Positions 1 through 8,929 of a stretch of 33,359 nt of DNA are shown in pieces. Under the pieces are notes generated by a model, which searched no databases, had not been told where the DNA came from, and saw nothing but the letters and a program-made list of their open reading frames with translations. Each line of letters starts with the position of its first letter. The stretch's first letter is position 1. The stretch covers positions 1 through 33,359 of the forward strand of contig JAFGPY010000159.1 in NCBI GenBank assembly GCA_016935955.1. The letters are read 5' to 3'. A program made the translations under genes and the position numbers. Source of the DNA: Planctomycetota bacterium. Its GTDB lineage: Bacteria; Planctomycetota; Phycisphaerae; FEN-1346; JAACEH01.

Positions 1-804
1 AAAGATCAGTTTCGAACCCTTGCAGAACTCGATGATGCGGCGCAGCAGTTGCCGCGTCGGGTTCGCCAAGGCGATCACCAATTCCTCGACATCGTAGGTC
101 TCGCAGATCTTGCCGATCTGGCTCGTGTCGCCGAGCACCGGCACGGCATGGATGCGCGAGCCGCGGAGACCCGGGTTGTCGTCGACGAAACCCACCACGC
201 GGTACCGCTCGACGGGCAGCCGCTGCATCTCCCGCAGCACAGCTTCGCCGGCGTCCCCCGCCCCGACGAGCAGGACGTTGGTCAGTCCGCCGGCCGCGAT
301 CGGCCGCATGCCTTCGCGATAGATGCGGATGGCGAACCGCACGCCGCCGACCAAGGCAATCGTGCCCGCCCAGTCGGTGATGAAGACGGCCCCAGGGATG
401 GGCGGTGCGTTGTTAAAATGGCTTTTCAGAACGTAGCTGTAGACCAGGACGGCAATAACGATGATGGCCGTCGAAACGTGGCTGGCCTTGAAGGTCTCGA
501 TCAGGTCCTGGACGCCGACGTAGCGGCCCCAGCTGCTGTACAGGCGGAAGTACCAGAAGACCGCCACCTTGATGACCAGCACCAGCGGCATCAACTGGTA
601 CAAGCTGTCCCAGTAGCGGCTGAACTCGGGCGCGACCTCGGTGGGATTCAGCGTCCACGGCGGCACCTTGAAATCCAGCCGCAGACAGTAGGCGCCCCAG
701 AACGACAGAGCGAACAGGCCGAGATGCGCCAGCGCGACGACGAGGTTGCGCAGCCACAGCGGCCACGGACGCGTCATGCTGGTTCTGCTCTTCCCATCGC
801 TCAT
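1..804 (-). CDS. Membrane-bound FlaA1/CapD-type nucleotide-sugar epimerase/dehydratase, 5' part
   Basis: The gene runs off the left edge; 268 N-terminal residues are visible. Hydrophobic stretches at about residues 18-40, 70-88, 110-126 and 139-156 suggest four membrane helices. They lead into a Rossmann start with the glycine-rich motif GAGDAGEA at 181-188 and a 'VVGFVDDNP' strand near 203-211. This order is typical of the FlaA1/WbpM/CapD family, which makes modified UDP-sugars for surface polysaccharides; the catalytic SDR domain would lie outside the window. ATG at 804 follows a GAGAG; an in-frame ATG at 777 follows GGGAAGAG and is a possible alternative. A strong promoter lies at 973-1001, giving a leader of about 160 nt. 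Family call is firm, substrate unknown. Confidence 0.85.
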   Translation of the reverse strand, partial: MSDGKSRTSMTRPWPLWLRNLVVALAHLGLFALSFWGAYCLRLDFKVPPWTLNPTEVAPEFSRYWDSLYQLMPLVLVIKVAVFWYFRLYSSWGRYVGVQDLIETFKASHVSTAIIVIAVLVYSYVLKSHFNNAPPIPGAVFITDWAGTIALVGGVRFAIRIYREGMRPIAAGGLTNVLLVGAGDAGEAVLREMQRLPVERYRVVGFVDDNPGLRGSRIHAVPVLGDTSQIGKICETYDVEELVIALANPTRQLLRRIIEFCKGSKLIF

Positions 805-972
805 CAGCGCTCTCGCCAGTGGCCAGGGTACACGGATCGGGACGACATCTAAGTCTGTATCGGCAAAACGGGGGTGCTCGATGCAGTCTGGATACTACCC
901 CCCAGCCTCCGAAATGATCGCCAGAACACCATCCAGGCGACGCCAGCCGCACTTGGAAAGCATAGGGCGGTT

Positions 973-1001
973 ATGATACACAAGCGGCCCCCCGGTGTCA
1001 A
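973..1001 (-). promoter_or_regulatory. Sigma70-type promoter of the polysaccharide gene
   Basis: On the minus strand TTGACA (996-1001) is followed after exactly 17 nt by TATCAT (973-978). The -35 box overlaps the stop codon of the upstream radical SAM gene (998-1000), so the two genes are close but the lower one has its own promoter. Expected start is near 966. Confidence 0.75.
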
Positions 1002-2281
1002 TCCAGCCTCCGGAGCGACGCCGGCATCTCAAACCACTCGCCACGGGCCGCCAGACGCTCGCGGTCGGACGCTTCCAGGCCGATCTCCTCGTCGCTCAGG
1101 TAGCAGGCCGGCTCGGGAGCCCACGTATCGCGAAACACGAATTCGGCCCTGACCCGCGATCCGCCGCCGCAGAGGTCCTTGAAACGGCATACGCCGCACC
1201 GCCCTTTCAGCAACGGCAGGCGGTTGCGCAGCCCCGCCAGCAGCGGCTCGCGGGAATCGGACCAGATTTCGCTGAACGGCCGCTGCCGTACGTTGCCCAG
1301 ACGATAGTGGCTCCAGAACTGGTTCGGATGCACGTCGCCCACGAAGTCGATGCAGCCGATGCCTACGCCCGTGCTGGCGGCCGCGCCGCCATTCCAGGCC
1401 AGCAACCGTCGGACCTCCCCGGCCCGCTCCGGATCGCTTCGCAGCAACGACTGGTACAGGTACACGCCGTCCACGTGATTGTCGACCGTGAGGATGTCCT
1501 TGTGCAGGCCCCGGGCCACGAGGTCGCGCGTGCGGCGAAAGATGGTGTCCAGGGCCCGCCGCGTGGCCGCCCACGGCAAGTCCTCGCCGGTCATTCCGCC
1601 CGCGCGGCCCGTATAAACCAGGTGATAGAAACACGCCCGGTCGACGCCCTCGGCTTCCAGGAAGTCGAAAATCGCCTCCAGGTCGCACGCCGTCTGCCGT
1701 GTCAGCGTCAGCCGCAGACCCACACGCTGGCCCAGGTCGCGCAGGTGGCGAAACCCCGCGACAGCCTTCTCGAAAGCACCCGCCGCGCCGCGGAACCGGT
1801 CGTTGACCTCGCCGATACCGTCCAGGCTGATGCCGACATAGGTGAAGCCGGCCCGCTGAATCTCCCGGGCGACCGCGGCCGTAATCAGCGTGCCGTTCGT
1901 CGACAGTGTCGGCCGCATGCCGCCGTCGCGAGCATAACGGGCCAGTTCCATCAGGTCCTCGCGCAGCAGCGGCTCGCCGCCCGACATGAGCAGCGCCGGC
2001 ACCTTGAACGCGGCCAGATCGTCGAGCATCCGCCGCGCCTCGTCGCCTGTCAATTCGTTGGGGGCCGCGCCGCCATCGCTGCCCGCGTAACAATGAATGC
2101 ATCGAAGGTTGCAGCGCCGCGTGCAGTTCCAGACCACCACCGGCCGTCGCTCGCGGCCGTCGCGCAGCCGCCGACGGTCGGCCGCCGCATCGGTCCCCTC
2201 GCAACCGGCCGACGATTCGCCGTATCGCAGTTGGTCGCCGGGCGTGGCAACACCGCAGAGAAGCTTTGTGACGTCGAGCAT
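998..2281 (-). CDS. ahbC: Radical SAM protein, AhbC-type 12,18-didecarboxysiroheme deacetylase
   Basis: 427 residues. The radical SAM cluster motif CxxxCxxC is C57-C61-C64, followed by 'LLMSGGEPLLREDL' and 'STNGTL', the usual SAM-binding strands. The C-terminal third has a SPASM-like cysteine set (GRCGVC...LCGGG...ACYL) for a second FeS cluster. The opening 'MLDVTKLLCG...PGDQLRYG' and the stretch 'ILTVDNHVDGVYLYQ' match what I know of AhbC, which removes two acetate side chains from 12,18-didecarboxysiroheme in the siroheme-dependent route to heme b. The related NirJ proteins of heme d1 synthesis are the main alternative. No other heme gene is in the window. GAGG sits six bases before the ATG. 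Confidence 0.78.
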   Translation of the reverse strand: MLDVTKLLCGVATPGDQLRYGESSAGCEGTDAAADRRRLRDGRERRPVVVWNCTRRCNLRCIHCYAGSDGGAAPNELTGDEARRMLDDLAAFKVPALLMSGGEPLLREDLMELARYARDGGMRPTLSTNGTLITAAVAREIQRAGFTYVGISLDGIGEVNDRFRGAAGAFEKAVAGFRHLRDLGQRVGLRLTLTRQTACDLEAIFDFLEAEGVDRACFYHLVYTGRAGGMTGEDLPWAATRRALDTIFRRTRDLVARGLHKDILTVDNHVDGVYLYQSLLRSDPERAGEVRRLLAWNGGAAASTGVGIGCIDFVGDVHPNQFWSHYRLGNVRQRPFSEIWSDSREPLLAGLRNRLPLLKGRCGVCRFKDLCGGGSRVRAEFVFRDTWAPEPACYLSDEEIGLEASDRERLAARGEWFEMPASLRRLD

Positions 2282-2322
2282 CGGACCTCGCCCAGAACAG
2301 CGTCGCCGGACCTAAGCGGCGT

Positions 2323-2351
2323 AGGATAAGCGTTTCCCCGTTGGGTGCCAT
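2323..2351 (-). promoter_or_regulatory. Weak promoter candidate before the AhbC-like gene
   Basis: ATGGCA (2346-2351) and TATCCT (2323-2328) lie 17 nt apart on the minus strand, 42 nt before the start codon. Each box matches four of six consensus bases. The -35 half would be supplied by an arm of the palindromic repeat at 2342-2419. Confidence 0.3.
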
Positions 2352-2419
2352 GGCTGCCCCGCAGCCATGCGTGAGGCAAGAGTCATTCGGCATGCCTGCA
2401 GGAGCAGGCATGGCACCCA
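2342..2419. repeat. Paired-hairpin palindromic element (REP-like)
   Basis: A 10-base outer inverted repeat (TGGGTGCCAT at 2342-2351, ATGGCACCCA at 2410-2419) encloses two perfect hairpins. One has 9-bp arms at 2349-2357 and 2361-2369 with a 3-nt loop; the other has 9-bp arms at 2391-2399 and 2404-2412 with a 4-nt loop. The two hairpins share the CATG..CATG ends but differ inside. It lies between two minus-strand transcription units. No second copy is in the window, so its repeat status is inferred from form only. Confidence 0.55.
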
Positions 2420-2460
2420 CCACGACGGATACTTCAAGAGACTTATGTAATATCGCTTAA

Positions 2461-2490
2461 CAAAACGCAGGGCCGCTGTGAGCCCTGCGC
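2461..2490 (-). terminator. Intrinsic terminator of the ABC/DUF4340 operon
   Basis: Read on the minus strand, a perfect 8-bp stem (CGCAGGGC at 2466-2473 with GCCCTGCG at 2482-2489) with an 8-nt loop is followed directly by TTTTG. It lies 27 bases past the DUF4340 stop codon. Confidence 0.75.
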
Positions 2491-2516
2491 TGTGATCACC
2501 CGTCTATTGTACCCGA

Positions 2517-4823
2517 TTACCGCGCCGCTTCGTAGTAGCTCTTGTCCTTGGCGATCTTCTCGACGTCCTTGAGGCTCAGCAGGACCACGCGGCCCGAGCC
2601 TTCGATCGTGGCGTAGCGGCCGCCCGGCCCCGTGCTGCCGAGGAGGAACGTCCGGTCGACCGTCAAGCCCTTGACCTGCAACCGCCACTCGGGCTTGTCC
2701 AGACCGTAGGGCGTCAGGTCCTCGGTCTTGTAGCGCACGATCCGCTCGGCGTCGATTGCGGCCAAGTCGCTGAGCAGCCAGCGGACGCGCATCGAGTTGA
2801 CCGAGAAACCGGCCGCATTGTCTGCACTCCACTCGTCGCCGCTGCGATTGAGGTTGAGTTCGATGTGCGGCCCGCGGACCTCCAGGCGATTGACCTGGTC
2901 CTTGTCAAAGGCCGCCCATTGCTGCTTCTCAAGCGGCGCCGCCAGCCCCTCGACAAGCGACTTGTCCAGCCCGAAGATCAACGACCCGCCCGCGGTCATG
3001 GCCACATACTTCGAGTCCCGTTCGGCGATGAGCAGGGTGTACTCGCTGGTCTCGCCGCCGGCTGCCTCGGCCTTGACGGTCAGACGAATCTGCGGTTTAT
3101 CCAGGCCGAAGTCCGCCGCCTTGTCAGCGCGGGCCATGTAGCGGACCGCCTCCACCTGATGCACCTGCGCGACCAGGTCGGTGACCTTCTCGACGTCCGC
3201 CGCGGCCTCGATCGGCTGCACGATGCGCCACTCGGGCTTCTCGTTTGTGCCGCTGTTGGTCAGCTCGACCGTTTCGCCGTCGCGTGTCCAGGACACCGAG
3301 CGCACCGTCTGGTCGCCGCCGATCGTCCAGACATTGAGCCGGTGCAGATCGAGCCACGTCCGCTTCAGCCGCACCACGTCGGCCGCATCCACCTTGCCCG
3401 CTACGTTGTCGGCCACGTCGAGCAGCCACATCTCGCCGCTGGCGACCTCGCGGCCGACGACGATGCTCGTGTCCTTGACGTCCCCGCGATGGCGGAATGT
3501 GATCGTGCCGTACGGCTTGTCGAATCCGAGTTCCGCCGACTTGGGATCGGCATTGTCGACGAACTTGGAAATCTTCAGGCCGGCCATGTTCTCCAGCAAC
3601 GTCTGGACCACCTGCCCCTCGGCCGGAGCCTTCTCGGGCACGGCGATCGTCCAGGTCCCGTCGGTACGGTCCAGGGCCACCGCGCTGCCGTCGAGATCGA
3701 GGGCCAGGTGGTCGACGCGATACTGGTCGAGCGGCACGCCGCGCCGGTCGCGAAGATCGAAGACCTCCTTCTGCAGGTCGCGGACGGTCCGGTCCTTGAT
3801 CGTGAACACCGACGGCTGCCCCTGCAACCGGGCGTAGACCTTCGTGCCCTGCAGGTCGGCATTGGCGCCCACGATCAGCGTGTGCACCACGGGAGCCGCG
3901 GCCGACTCGGGCTGCTTCTCCGCCTCCTCGCCTGTCTTCTCGTCGGCAGCCGTCTCGCTCTTGACCGGTGCGGCCGACTTCTCCTGGAGCACGACCGTCA
4001 GTCGCGGCTTGTCCAAACCGTAGCGGCTGTCGTCGTCGCTTGCGTCGCCGACGAAATCATCGACGTTGAGTGTGGTGATCGTCGTGAGCAGCGAGGTGAT
4101 GGCCTCACGGTCCCCGCGGGCGCGAACCGGCTCGCAGATCATCCAGGCGTCCTCCCCTGCCCGCTCGGCGGCCACGGTCTGGTCGCCACGGATCAGCGTC
4201 AGTTTCTCGACCCGACCCGGCCCGAAGCCGAACACGTTCCTGTCGCGGAACTCGTCGAGAGCGGCCAGGACCACGTCGTGCAGCTCGCCCTTAACCAGGT
4301 AGACCACGTCGCGCCCCTTGACCTGGACGTAGACGTAGCGGTCCGTGCCCAGGCCGGTCTGCCGGCCGACGGCCAACTCGTAGGTCACCGCCTGGGGCTC
4401 GGCGCCTTCGGGCGCGTCCTTGGGCGTCATCCTGGCCGTGAACTTGATTGCGGCCTCCGGCGGATTCAGCTTCGCGCTGTCCAGCGCCGGGCTGCCGACC
4501 TTCACCGTTCGGTCATACGTCAGTTCGGCCAGCAGGCGGGCCAGCAGGGTGGCCTGCGTGTACCTGGCCTTGGCCGCAACGGGCTCCGCGAGACGCCAGT
4601 TCTGGTCCGCCTGCTCAAGAACGATGCGTCCGAGAGCGCCCTGCCGGTCGATCTCGATCCGCGTCACGTCGGGCGTGGACAGTCCCGCGAAGGCCCGGAC
4701 TTCGGACAGGCCGCCCTTCGTGTCGTCACCCGTATCGGCGGGCATCTTGTACTTGATCAGCAGAACCGTTCCCGCGGCAACAACGGCAAGAACGGCCAGA
4801 ATGAGCGTCGTACGGAAGTTCAT
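2517..4823 (-). CDS. DUF4340 protein with four GLDKP-type repeats
   Basis: 768 residues with one N-terminal hydrophobic segment (about 6-24), so probably anchored in the inner membrane with a large periplasmic part. The motif (Y/F)G(L/F)DKP occurs four times, at about residues 268-273, 432-437, 572-577 and 706-711. Each is followed by a beta-rich stretch and a 'YVY/YAT...L' segment, as in repeated DUF4340 units. A charged linker rich in E, K and A lies near 280-310. It is the last gene of an operon with a GldG-like protein, an ABC-2 permease and an ABC ATPase; the gap to the preceding stop is 19 bases. DUF4340 proteins commonly accompany such transporters, but their molecular job is not known. 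GAGG lies eight bases before the ATG. Confidence 0.85.
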   Translation of the reverse strand: MNFRTTLILAVLAVVAAGTVLLIKYKMPADTGDDTKGGLSEVRAFAGLSTPDVTRIEIDRQGALGRIVLEQADQNWRLAEPVAAKARYTQATLLARLLAELTYDRTVKVGSPALDSAKLNPPEAAIKFTARMTPKDAPEGAEPQAVTYELAVGRQTGLGTDRYVYVQVKGRDVVYLVKGELHDVVLAALDEFRDRNVFGFGPGRVEKLTLIRGDQTVAAERAGEDAWMICEPVRARGDREAITSLLTTITTLNVDDFVGDASDDDSRYGLDKPRLTVVLQEKSAAPVKSETAADEKTGEEAEKQPESAAAPVVHTLIVGANADLQGTKVYARLQGQPSVFTIKDRTVRDLQKEVFDLRDRRGVPLDQYRVDHLALDLDGSAVALDRTDGTWTIAVPEKAPAEGQVVQTLLENMAGLKISKFVDNADPKSAELGFDKPYGTITFRHRGDVKDTSIVVGREVASGEMWLLDVADNVAGKVDAADVVRLKRTWLDLHRLNVWTIGGDQTVRSVSWTRDGETVELTNSGTNEKPEWRIVQPIEAAADVEKVTDLVAQVHQVEAVRYMARADKAADFGLDKPQIRLTVKAEAAGGETSEYTLLIAERDSKYVAMTAGGSLIFGLDKSLVEGLAAPLEKQQWAAFDKDQVNRLEVRGPHIELNLNRSGDEWSADNAAGFSVNSMRVRWLLSDLAAIDAERIVRYKTEDLTPYGLDKPEWRLQVKGLTVDRTFLLGSTGPGGRYATIEGSGRVVLLSLKDVEKIAKDKSYYEAAR

Positions 4824-4842
4824 CGTGCAACCTCACACTAGA

Positions 4843-7113
4843 CTATTTCGTTCGCATTCGAACCGAGTAGACCACGATCCCAATCAGGATGACCGCCAGC
4901 GGCAGGCCGCCCCAGAGCAACCAGCGGACAAGCGTGCCCTTGCCGTTGCCAAGGTCGCCGATGCGGCTGTACTGCATGGCCGTCGAGCTGACGGCGATCA
5001 TATCTTCCTGTCCGCTGAGCCAGAGCATCGCGTTGACGATCAGTTCGCCGTTGCCCGGGAAGTCGACCCACTGAAGCCCCGCGTTCGACATGCTGAGGTG
5101 GGGTTTCATGAGATTGTCCATCGCCGCCACGTCCGTCCCGAAGACGACCAGCCGTCCCTCGCGGGCCTCCGTTCCGGGAGCACCGTCGGCTGCGGTGCCG
5201 GCCTTGGTCCCGAACGGCCGCTCGCAGGCCACCGCCACGGCGAACGGCGGCGCGACGTCAACGCCCGGATCGAACTGGCCGATCCCGTTGTTGATCGTCA
5301 TCAGGTCCGTCTCGCCCCAGTTCTTCTCGCCCTTGGGCGCCTCGACCAGCGGCTCGATGCGAAGCCCCGCGACCGGTGCCTCAGGCACCTCCAGCTCAAT
5401 CACCCCCGCAGCGGGCCAGTACGACAGCAGGCCCTGCAGCGGAGTGATGATCGGATTCGTGCTGTTGCGGTTGGTATCCGACGGATAGCTCGTCGTGGCC
5501 AACAGCGGAATGGCCGCCTGTTTGCCGTCCGCCCGCTCTTCCGGCAACGCCATGGCCGCACTGGCGTCGATGCGCACCTTGACGCCGTAGCTCTTCAGCA
5601 GTCCGAGGTACGGCACCCCGACGCCCCCCATCATCGGATTGTCCTGCGGCGAGACTCGCGCAAAGGCCATCACCGCTTCGCCGCTCTCGATGTACTTGCG
5701 GACCGGCTCGTAGTCCTCCGGCCGCGCGGGAGGCGGCTGCGGCATGCCCATCATCCGCTGCTGTTGCTGCTGCTCGGGCGGCATGAGAATGAAGACCCTC
5801 TTGTCGCAGCCCTCGACCTCGGGCGGCTTCTCGTCGCGCGTCAGGTCCCAGTTGACGATCTCGAAGTTGTTGCGACTGAGCCGCGAGGCGAACTCCGTGT
5901 ACGCTCCCAGATGCTCCCCGATTGGCATGCCGCCGTGAATGACGAAGATCGCCGCCGTCTTGGTTTTTCTCGTCAGGCGGATCAGGGCCGACGTCACGGC
6001 GTCCTCGCCACTGAAGCTGCGCTGTTCCTGGTCGTCCATCTGCTCCTGCTCGCCGCCGCGCATCGCAGGCCAGATCTCGTCGAACTCGACGACGCGAGCC
6101 TTGCCCGGCGCCTCGACGATGATCGTGTTCGGCCGGATGCGATTGCGGAAGTCGTCCAGGGCCAGCGGCTCCAGGGCGTTCAGGGACGTGGCCAGCTCGA
6201 CGAGTTGCTTCAACACGTCCTGGTAACGATCCTCGATGCCGTCGAAAACGTGGCGGGCCGCGTCGGGCAACTTCGCGCCGGCCACCTGCTTCTGCTGGGC
6301 TGTCCCCTGAACAATGGCGTTCAGGAGCATCGACATGGCGTTGACCACGCCGCCGATCTGGCCGGTCGCGTCACTGTATCGCGGAATGCCCATGTCGCGC
6401 CACTGCGAATCGTCGGCCTGGACGTCCGCATTGGCCTCGCCGATCCAGCGCCCCACGTCGGCGCGGATCTCGTCGGCGATGTTTTTCAGCCCGTCGTGCT
6501 GCTCGCCGAGCTTCTGGGCCACCAGGCCGACGAATTGCCGCAGGTCGCCTGTGACCGCCGGGTCCGCGGCGGCCTTCTCGAACAAGGCCTTCTCCGACTG
6601 CATCAGGGCCAGCAGCATCTTGTTGAACTCAAGGTAGCGCTTGATGACGTCGGCATACGGGGCGGTCTCCTCGGTGTGGAGCTTGGCGATCCGTTTGCCC
6701 ATCTCGGTCAGCTTGGCGTAGTCCTCCACCGGATCGATCGACTCGACCGTCACGTTGCGGCCGCTGGCCTCGTACAGTTCGAGCAACTCCTCGACGCGGC
6801 GCTTGCGGAGAGCGGCCTCCTCGTCCTTCTCGGCGGCATAGAACAGCGACGTCATTCGCACCGGGTCCTCGATCTTGTTGAGGACCTTGGTCGTGCGGCC
6901 GCTGAAGCTGTGCAGGCCCTGGCGCGTCATGTCCTTGGTCAGGTGGAATTCCTTCGTCGCCCACCAGGCGATGAAGTTGACGGCGACCACCAGGCCCACC
7001 ATCAGGACCGAGGCCACCAGCACGTTGGCGCCAATGATCATGCGACTCGGCCGCCGCGAGGACGCCTGTGCCGCCGTCGTTTCGGGTTTCTTGGATTCGT
7101 GGGTCTCAGCCAT
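4843..7113 (-). CDS. GldG-like ABC transporter auxiliary protein
   Basis: About 756 residues. An N-terminal membrane helix (about 26-48, 'VLVASVLMVGLVVAVNFIAWW') and a C-terminal helix ('GGLPLAVILIGIVVYSV') bracket a large extracytoplasmic region. That is the plan of GldG / ABC_transp_aux proteins, which partner the GldA ATPase and GldF permease in gliding bacteria and in many non-gliding ones. Near the middle, 'FVIHGGMPIGEH' resembles the sugar-binding-like fold of the family. A poly-glutamine run (PPEQQQQQ) precedes a proline/methionine stretch. Two in-frame ATGs exist: at 7119 GGAG is immediately adjacent, while at 7113 GGAG is six bases away, so I chose 7113. Cargo and role are unknown. 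Confidence 0.85.
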   Translation of the reverse strand: MAETHESKKPETTAAQASSRRPSRMIIGANVLVASVLMVGLVVAVNFIAWWATKEFHLTKDMTRQGLHSFSGRTTKVLNKIEDPVRMTSLFYAAEKDEEAALRKRRVEELLELYEASGRNVTVESIDPVEDYAKLTEMGKRIAKLHTEETAPYADVIKRYLEFNKMLLALMQSEKALFEKAAADPAVTGDLRQFVGLVAQKLGEQHDGLKNIADEIRADVGRWIGEANADVQADDSQWRDMGIPRYSDATGQIGGVVNAMSMLLNAIVQGTAQQKQVAGAKLPDAARHVFDGIEDRYQDVLKQLVELATSLNALEPLALDDFRNRIRPNTIIVEAPGKARVVEFDEIWPAMRGGEQEQMDDQEQRSFSGEDAVTSALIRLTRKTKTAAIFVIHGGMPIGEHLGAYTEFASRLSRNNFEIVNWDLTRDEKPPEVEGCDKRVFILMPPEQQQQQRMMGMPQPPPARPEDYEPVRKYIESGEAVMAFARVSPQDNPMMGGVGVPYLGLLKSYGVKVRIDASAAMALPEERADGKQAAIPLLATTSYPSDTNRNSTNPIITPLQGLLSYWPAAGVIELEVPEAPVAGLRIEPLVEAPKGEKNWGETDLMTINNGIGQFDPGVDVAPPFAVAVACERPFGTKAGTAADGAPGTEAREGRLVVFGTDVAAMDNLMKPHLSMSNAGLQWVDFPGNGELIVNAMLWLSGQEDMIAVSSTAMQYSRIGDLGNGKGTLVRWLLWGGLPLAVILIGIVVYSVRMRTK

Positions 7114-7185
7114 CGTCATCTCCGATAAGCCGGGAGCATCTCAACCGTCAACCATGCACACTTCGCCAGCCGCTCGCGCGGCCGA

Positions 7186-7914
7186 TCAGCCGCGAATGCC
7201 GCGCCACTTGCGACTCTCAAGAATCTTCACGCTCAGGAACAGGGCCAGGGCCGTCAGGCTCAGGAAGAACACCACGTCGTTCAGCGAGATGACGCCCTTG
7301 CCGAAGTTTTCGTACCGCGTCAGGAAGCCGACGTATCGCAGGAAGTCGCGCGGCATGCCGTCCAGGTGGAACGTCAGGAAGCGGCACAGGAACGTCATGA
7401 TGCCCAGGAAGACGAACGGCACGAAGGCGCTGACGATCTGCGACCGCGAGCAGCAACTGGCCAACAGGCCGATCGACAGAAAAAGCACGCCGATCAGCAC
7501 CAGACCCAGGTACCCCGCCACGATCGGCCCCCAGTCCGGATCGGCAAAGAGAGCCAGGACCAGCGGGTAGCTCAGCGTCGGCAGCAGCAGGACCAGGTAG
7601 AAGACCACGGCGCTGAAGAACTTGCCGAGGATGACCTGCAGGTCGGTCACGGGGGCGGTCATCAGGCTCTCGATGGTCCCGCGGCTCATTTCCTCGCTCA
7701 CCAGCCGCATCGTCACCACCGGAACCAGGAACACTAGCACGGCGGCCATCCAGAACGTGGCGCTGCGCATTTCGGCGGGCCGGTTGGCGTCGAAGTCCAT
7801 CAGGCCGAAGAAAATGCCGCCCAGGACCAGGAACACCGCGATGACGATGTAGCCGACCGGGCTGTAAAAGTAGGCCCGCAGTTCCCGATTCATGACAGCC
7901 AGAATCTTTGACAT
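7186..7914 (-). CDS. ABC-2 type transporter permease (GldF-like)
   Basis: 242 residues with about six hydrophobic segments. The N-terminal 'NRELRAYFYSPVGYIV' and the loop 'RLVSEEMSRGTIESLMTAPVTD' are characteristic of GldF/ABC-2 permeases: the amphipathic entry helix and the coupling segment that contacts the ATPase. It forms the membrane channel or force-transducing part of the transporter whose ATPase lies just upstream and whose GldG-like partner lies downstream. AGGA is well placed before the ATG, and the gap to the ATPase stop is 55 bases. Confidence 0.9.
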   Translation of the reverse strand: MSKILAVMNRELRAYFYSPVGYIVIAVFLVLGGIFFGLMDFDANRPAEMRSATFWMAAVLVFLVPVVTMRLVSEEMSRGTIESLMTAPVTDLQVILGKFFSAVVFYLVLLLPTLSYPLVLALFADPDWGPIVAGYLGLVLIGVLFLSIGLLASCCSRSQIVSAFVPFVFLGIMTFLCRFLTFHLDGMPRDFLRYVGFLTRYENFGKGVISLNDVVFFLSLTALALFLSVKILESRKWRGIRG

Positions 7915-7969
7915 TGCCGGTTCCTCTGCTTGAAGCTTGCGTCACGGTTCGCCGCCGTGGCGGCGCACG

Positions 7970-8929
7970 TCAGTTCGCCTGTTCGCTCAGGTTCTGCTCG
8001 GCCGTCTTGCGGATGAAGAACTCCTCAAGGGTCGGCCGCTGGGTGTGAAGCTCGCGAATGCGCCATCCTCGCCGTACGGCCAACTCGCCGAGAGCCTGCC
8101 GCACGTCGCTGTCGCCCTGGGACTCGACCTTGAAGCTCATGTAATCGCCATCGGTCTTCTCGGCGGCGACGGCCTTGACGCCGTGCAGGCCGGCGATGGC
8201 CTTCTTGAGCCCGTCGGCGTCGTCACCGGCGGCCTCCAGGACCGTCACCCCCTGGCCACCGATGCCGATTCGCAGCTCGTCGAGCGGACCGTTGGCCACC
8301 AGGCGACCACCGGAGATCATGACGATCCGCGAGCAGACCTGCTCGACCTCGTGCAGGATGTGGCTGGACAACAGGACGGTGTGCCTCTCGCCCAAGTGCT
8401 GGATCAGTCGCCGGGCCTCGCGAATCTGGCCCGGGTCCAGGCCGATGGTCGGCTCGTCGAGGATCAGCACCTTGGGATCGCTCAGCAGCGACTCGGCCAG
8501 GCCGACCCGCTGACGGTAGCCCTTCGAGAGCGTGGCGATGATCTGCCGGCGGCGGTCGGTGAGCTGGCACCGCTCGATGGCGTCGCCGATGCGGCGGCGA
8601 AGCGTGTCGCCCCCCAGGTCCTTGATCTGGCCCCGGAACCGCAGGTACTCCTCGACGCGCATGTCCTCGTACAGCGGCACGCTCTCGGGCATGTAGCCCA
8701 CGCTCTGTCGGACCTTGAGGCTCTCGGAGAAGATGTCGTAGCCATTGACGGAGGCGCGGCCGCTGCTGGCGGGCATGAAGCAGGTCAGCATGCGGATGAG
8801 CGTCGTCTTCCCGGCTCCGTTGGGCCCCAGGAGTCCGACAATGTCGCCTTCGTCCACCTGGAACGAGATACGGTCGACCGCCAGGCGAGAGCCGTAGTAC
8901 TTGGTCAGGTCTTGGACCTCGATCATCAC
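7970..8929 (-). CDS. ABC transporter ATP-binding protein (GldA-like)
   Basis: 319 residues. Walker A is GPNGAGKTT near residue 35, the signature is LSKGYRQR near 134 in place of canonical LSGGQ, and Walker B is VLILDEPTIGLDP, followed by the H-loop 'LLSSHIL'. The SKGYRQR signature is typical of GldA/NatA-type exporter ATPases. A C-terminal regulatory segment of about 100 residues follows the nucleotide-binding domain. It powers the permease encoded next. AGGAG is six bases before the first of two adjacent ATGs. It is the first gene of the operon and has a near-consensus promoter at 9011-9039. Confidence 0.93.
   Translation of the reverse strand: MMIEVQDLTKYYGSRLAVDRISFQVDEGDIVGLLGPNGAGKTTLIRMLTCFMPASSGRASVNGYDIFSESLKVRQSVGYMPESVPLYEDMRVEEYLRFRGQIKDLGGDTLRRRIGDAIERCQLTDRRRQIIATLSKGYRQRVGLAESLLSDPKVLILDEPTIGLDPGQIREARRLIQHLGERHTVLLSSHILHEVEQVCSRIVMISGGRLVANGPLDELRIGIGGQGVTVLEAAGDDADGLKKAIAGLHGVKAVAAEKTDGDYMSFKVESQGDSDVRQALGELAVRRGWRIRELHTQRPTLEEFFIRKTAEQNLSEQAN

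Noticed and set aside
870..902. GGGGGT/ACCCCC pairing in the leader of the polysaccharide gene as a riboswitch
   Set aside because: Only six pairs around a 21-nt loop, and no recognised aptamer motif.
2865..4841. A 658-codon plus-strand open frame opposite the DUF4340 gene
   Set aside because: Antisense shadow; the GLDKP repeats and membrane anchor support the minus strand.
4420..7128. A 902-codon plus-strand open frame opposite the GldG-like gene
   Set aside because: Low-complexity Arg/His/Asp-rich translation; the minus strand encodes a recognisable protein with membrane segments and a ribosome site.
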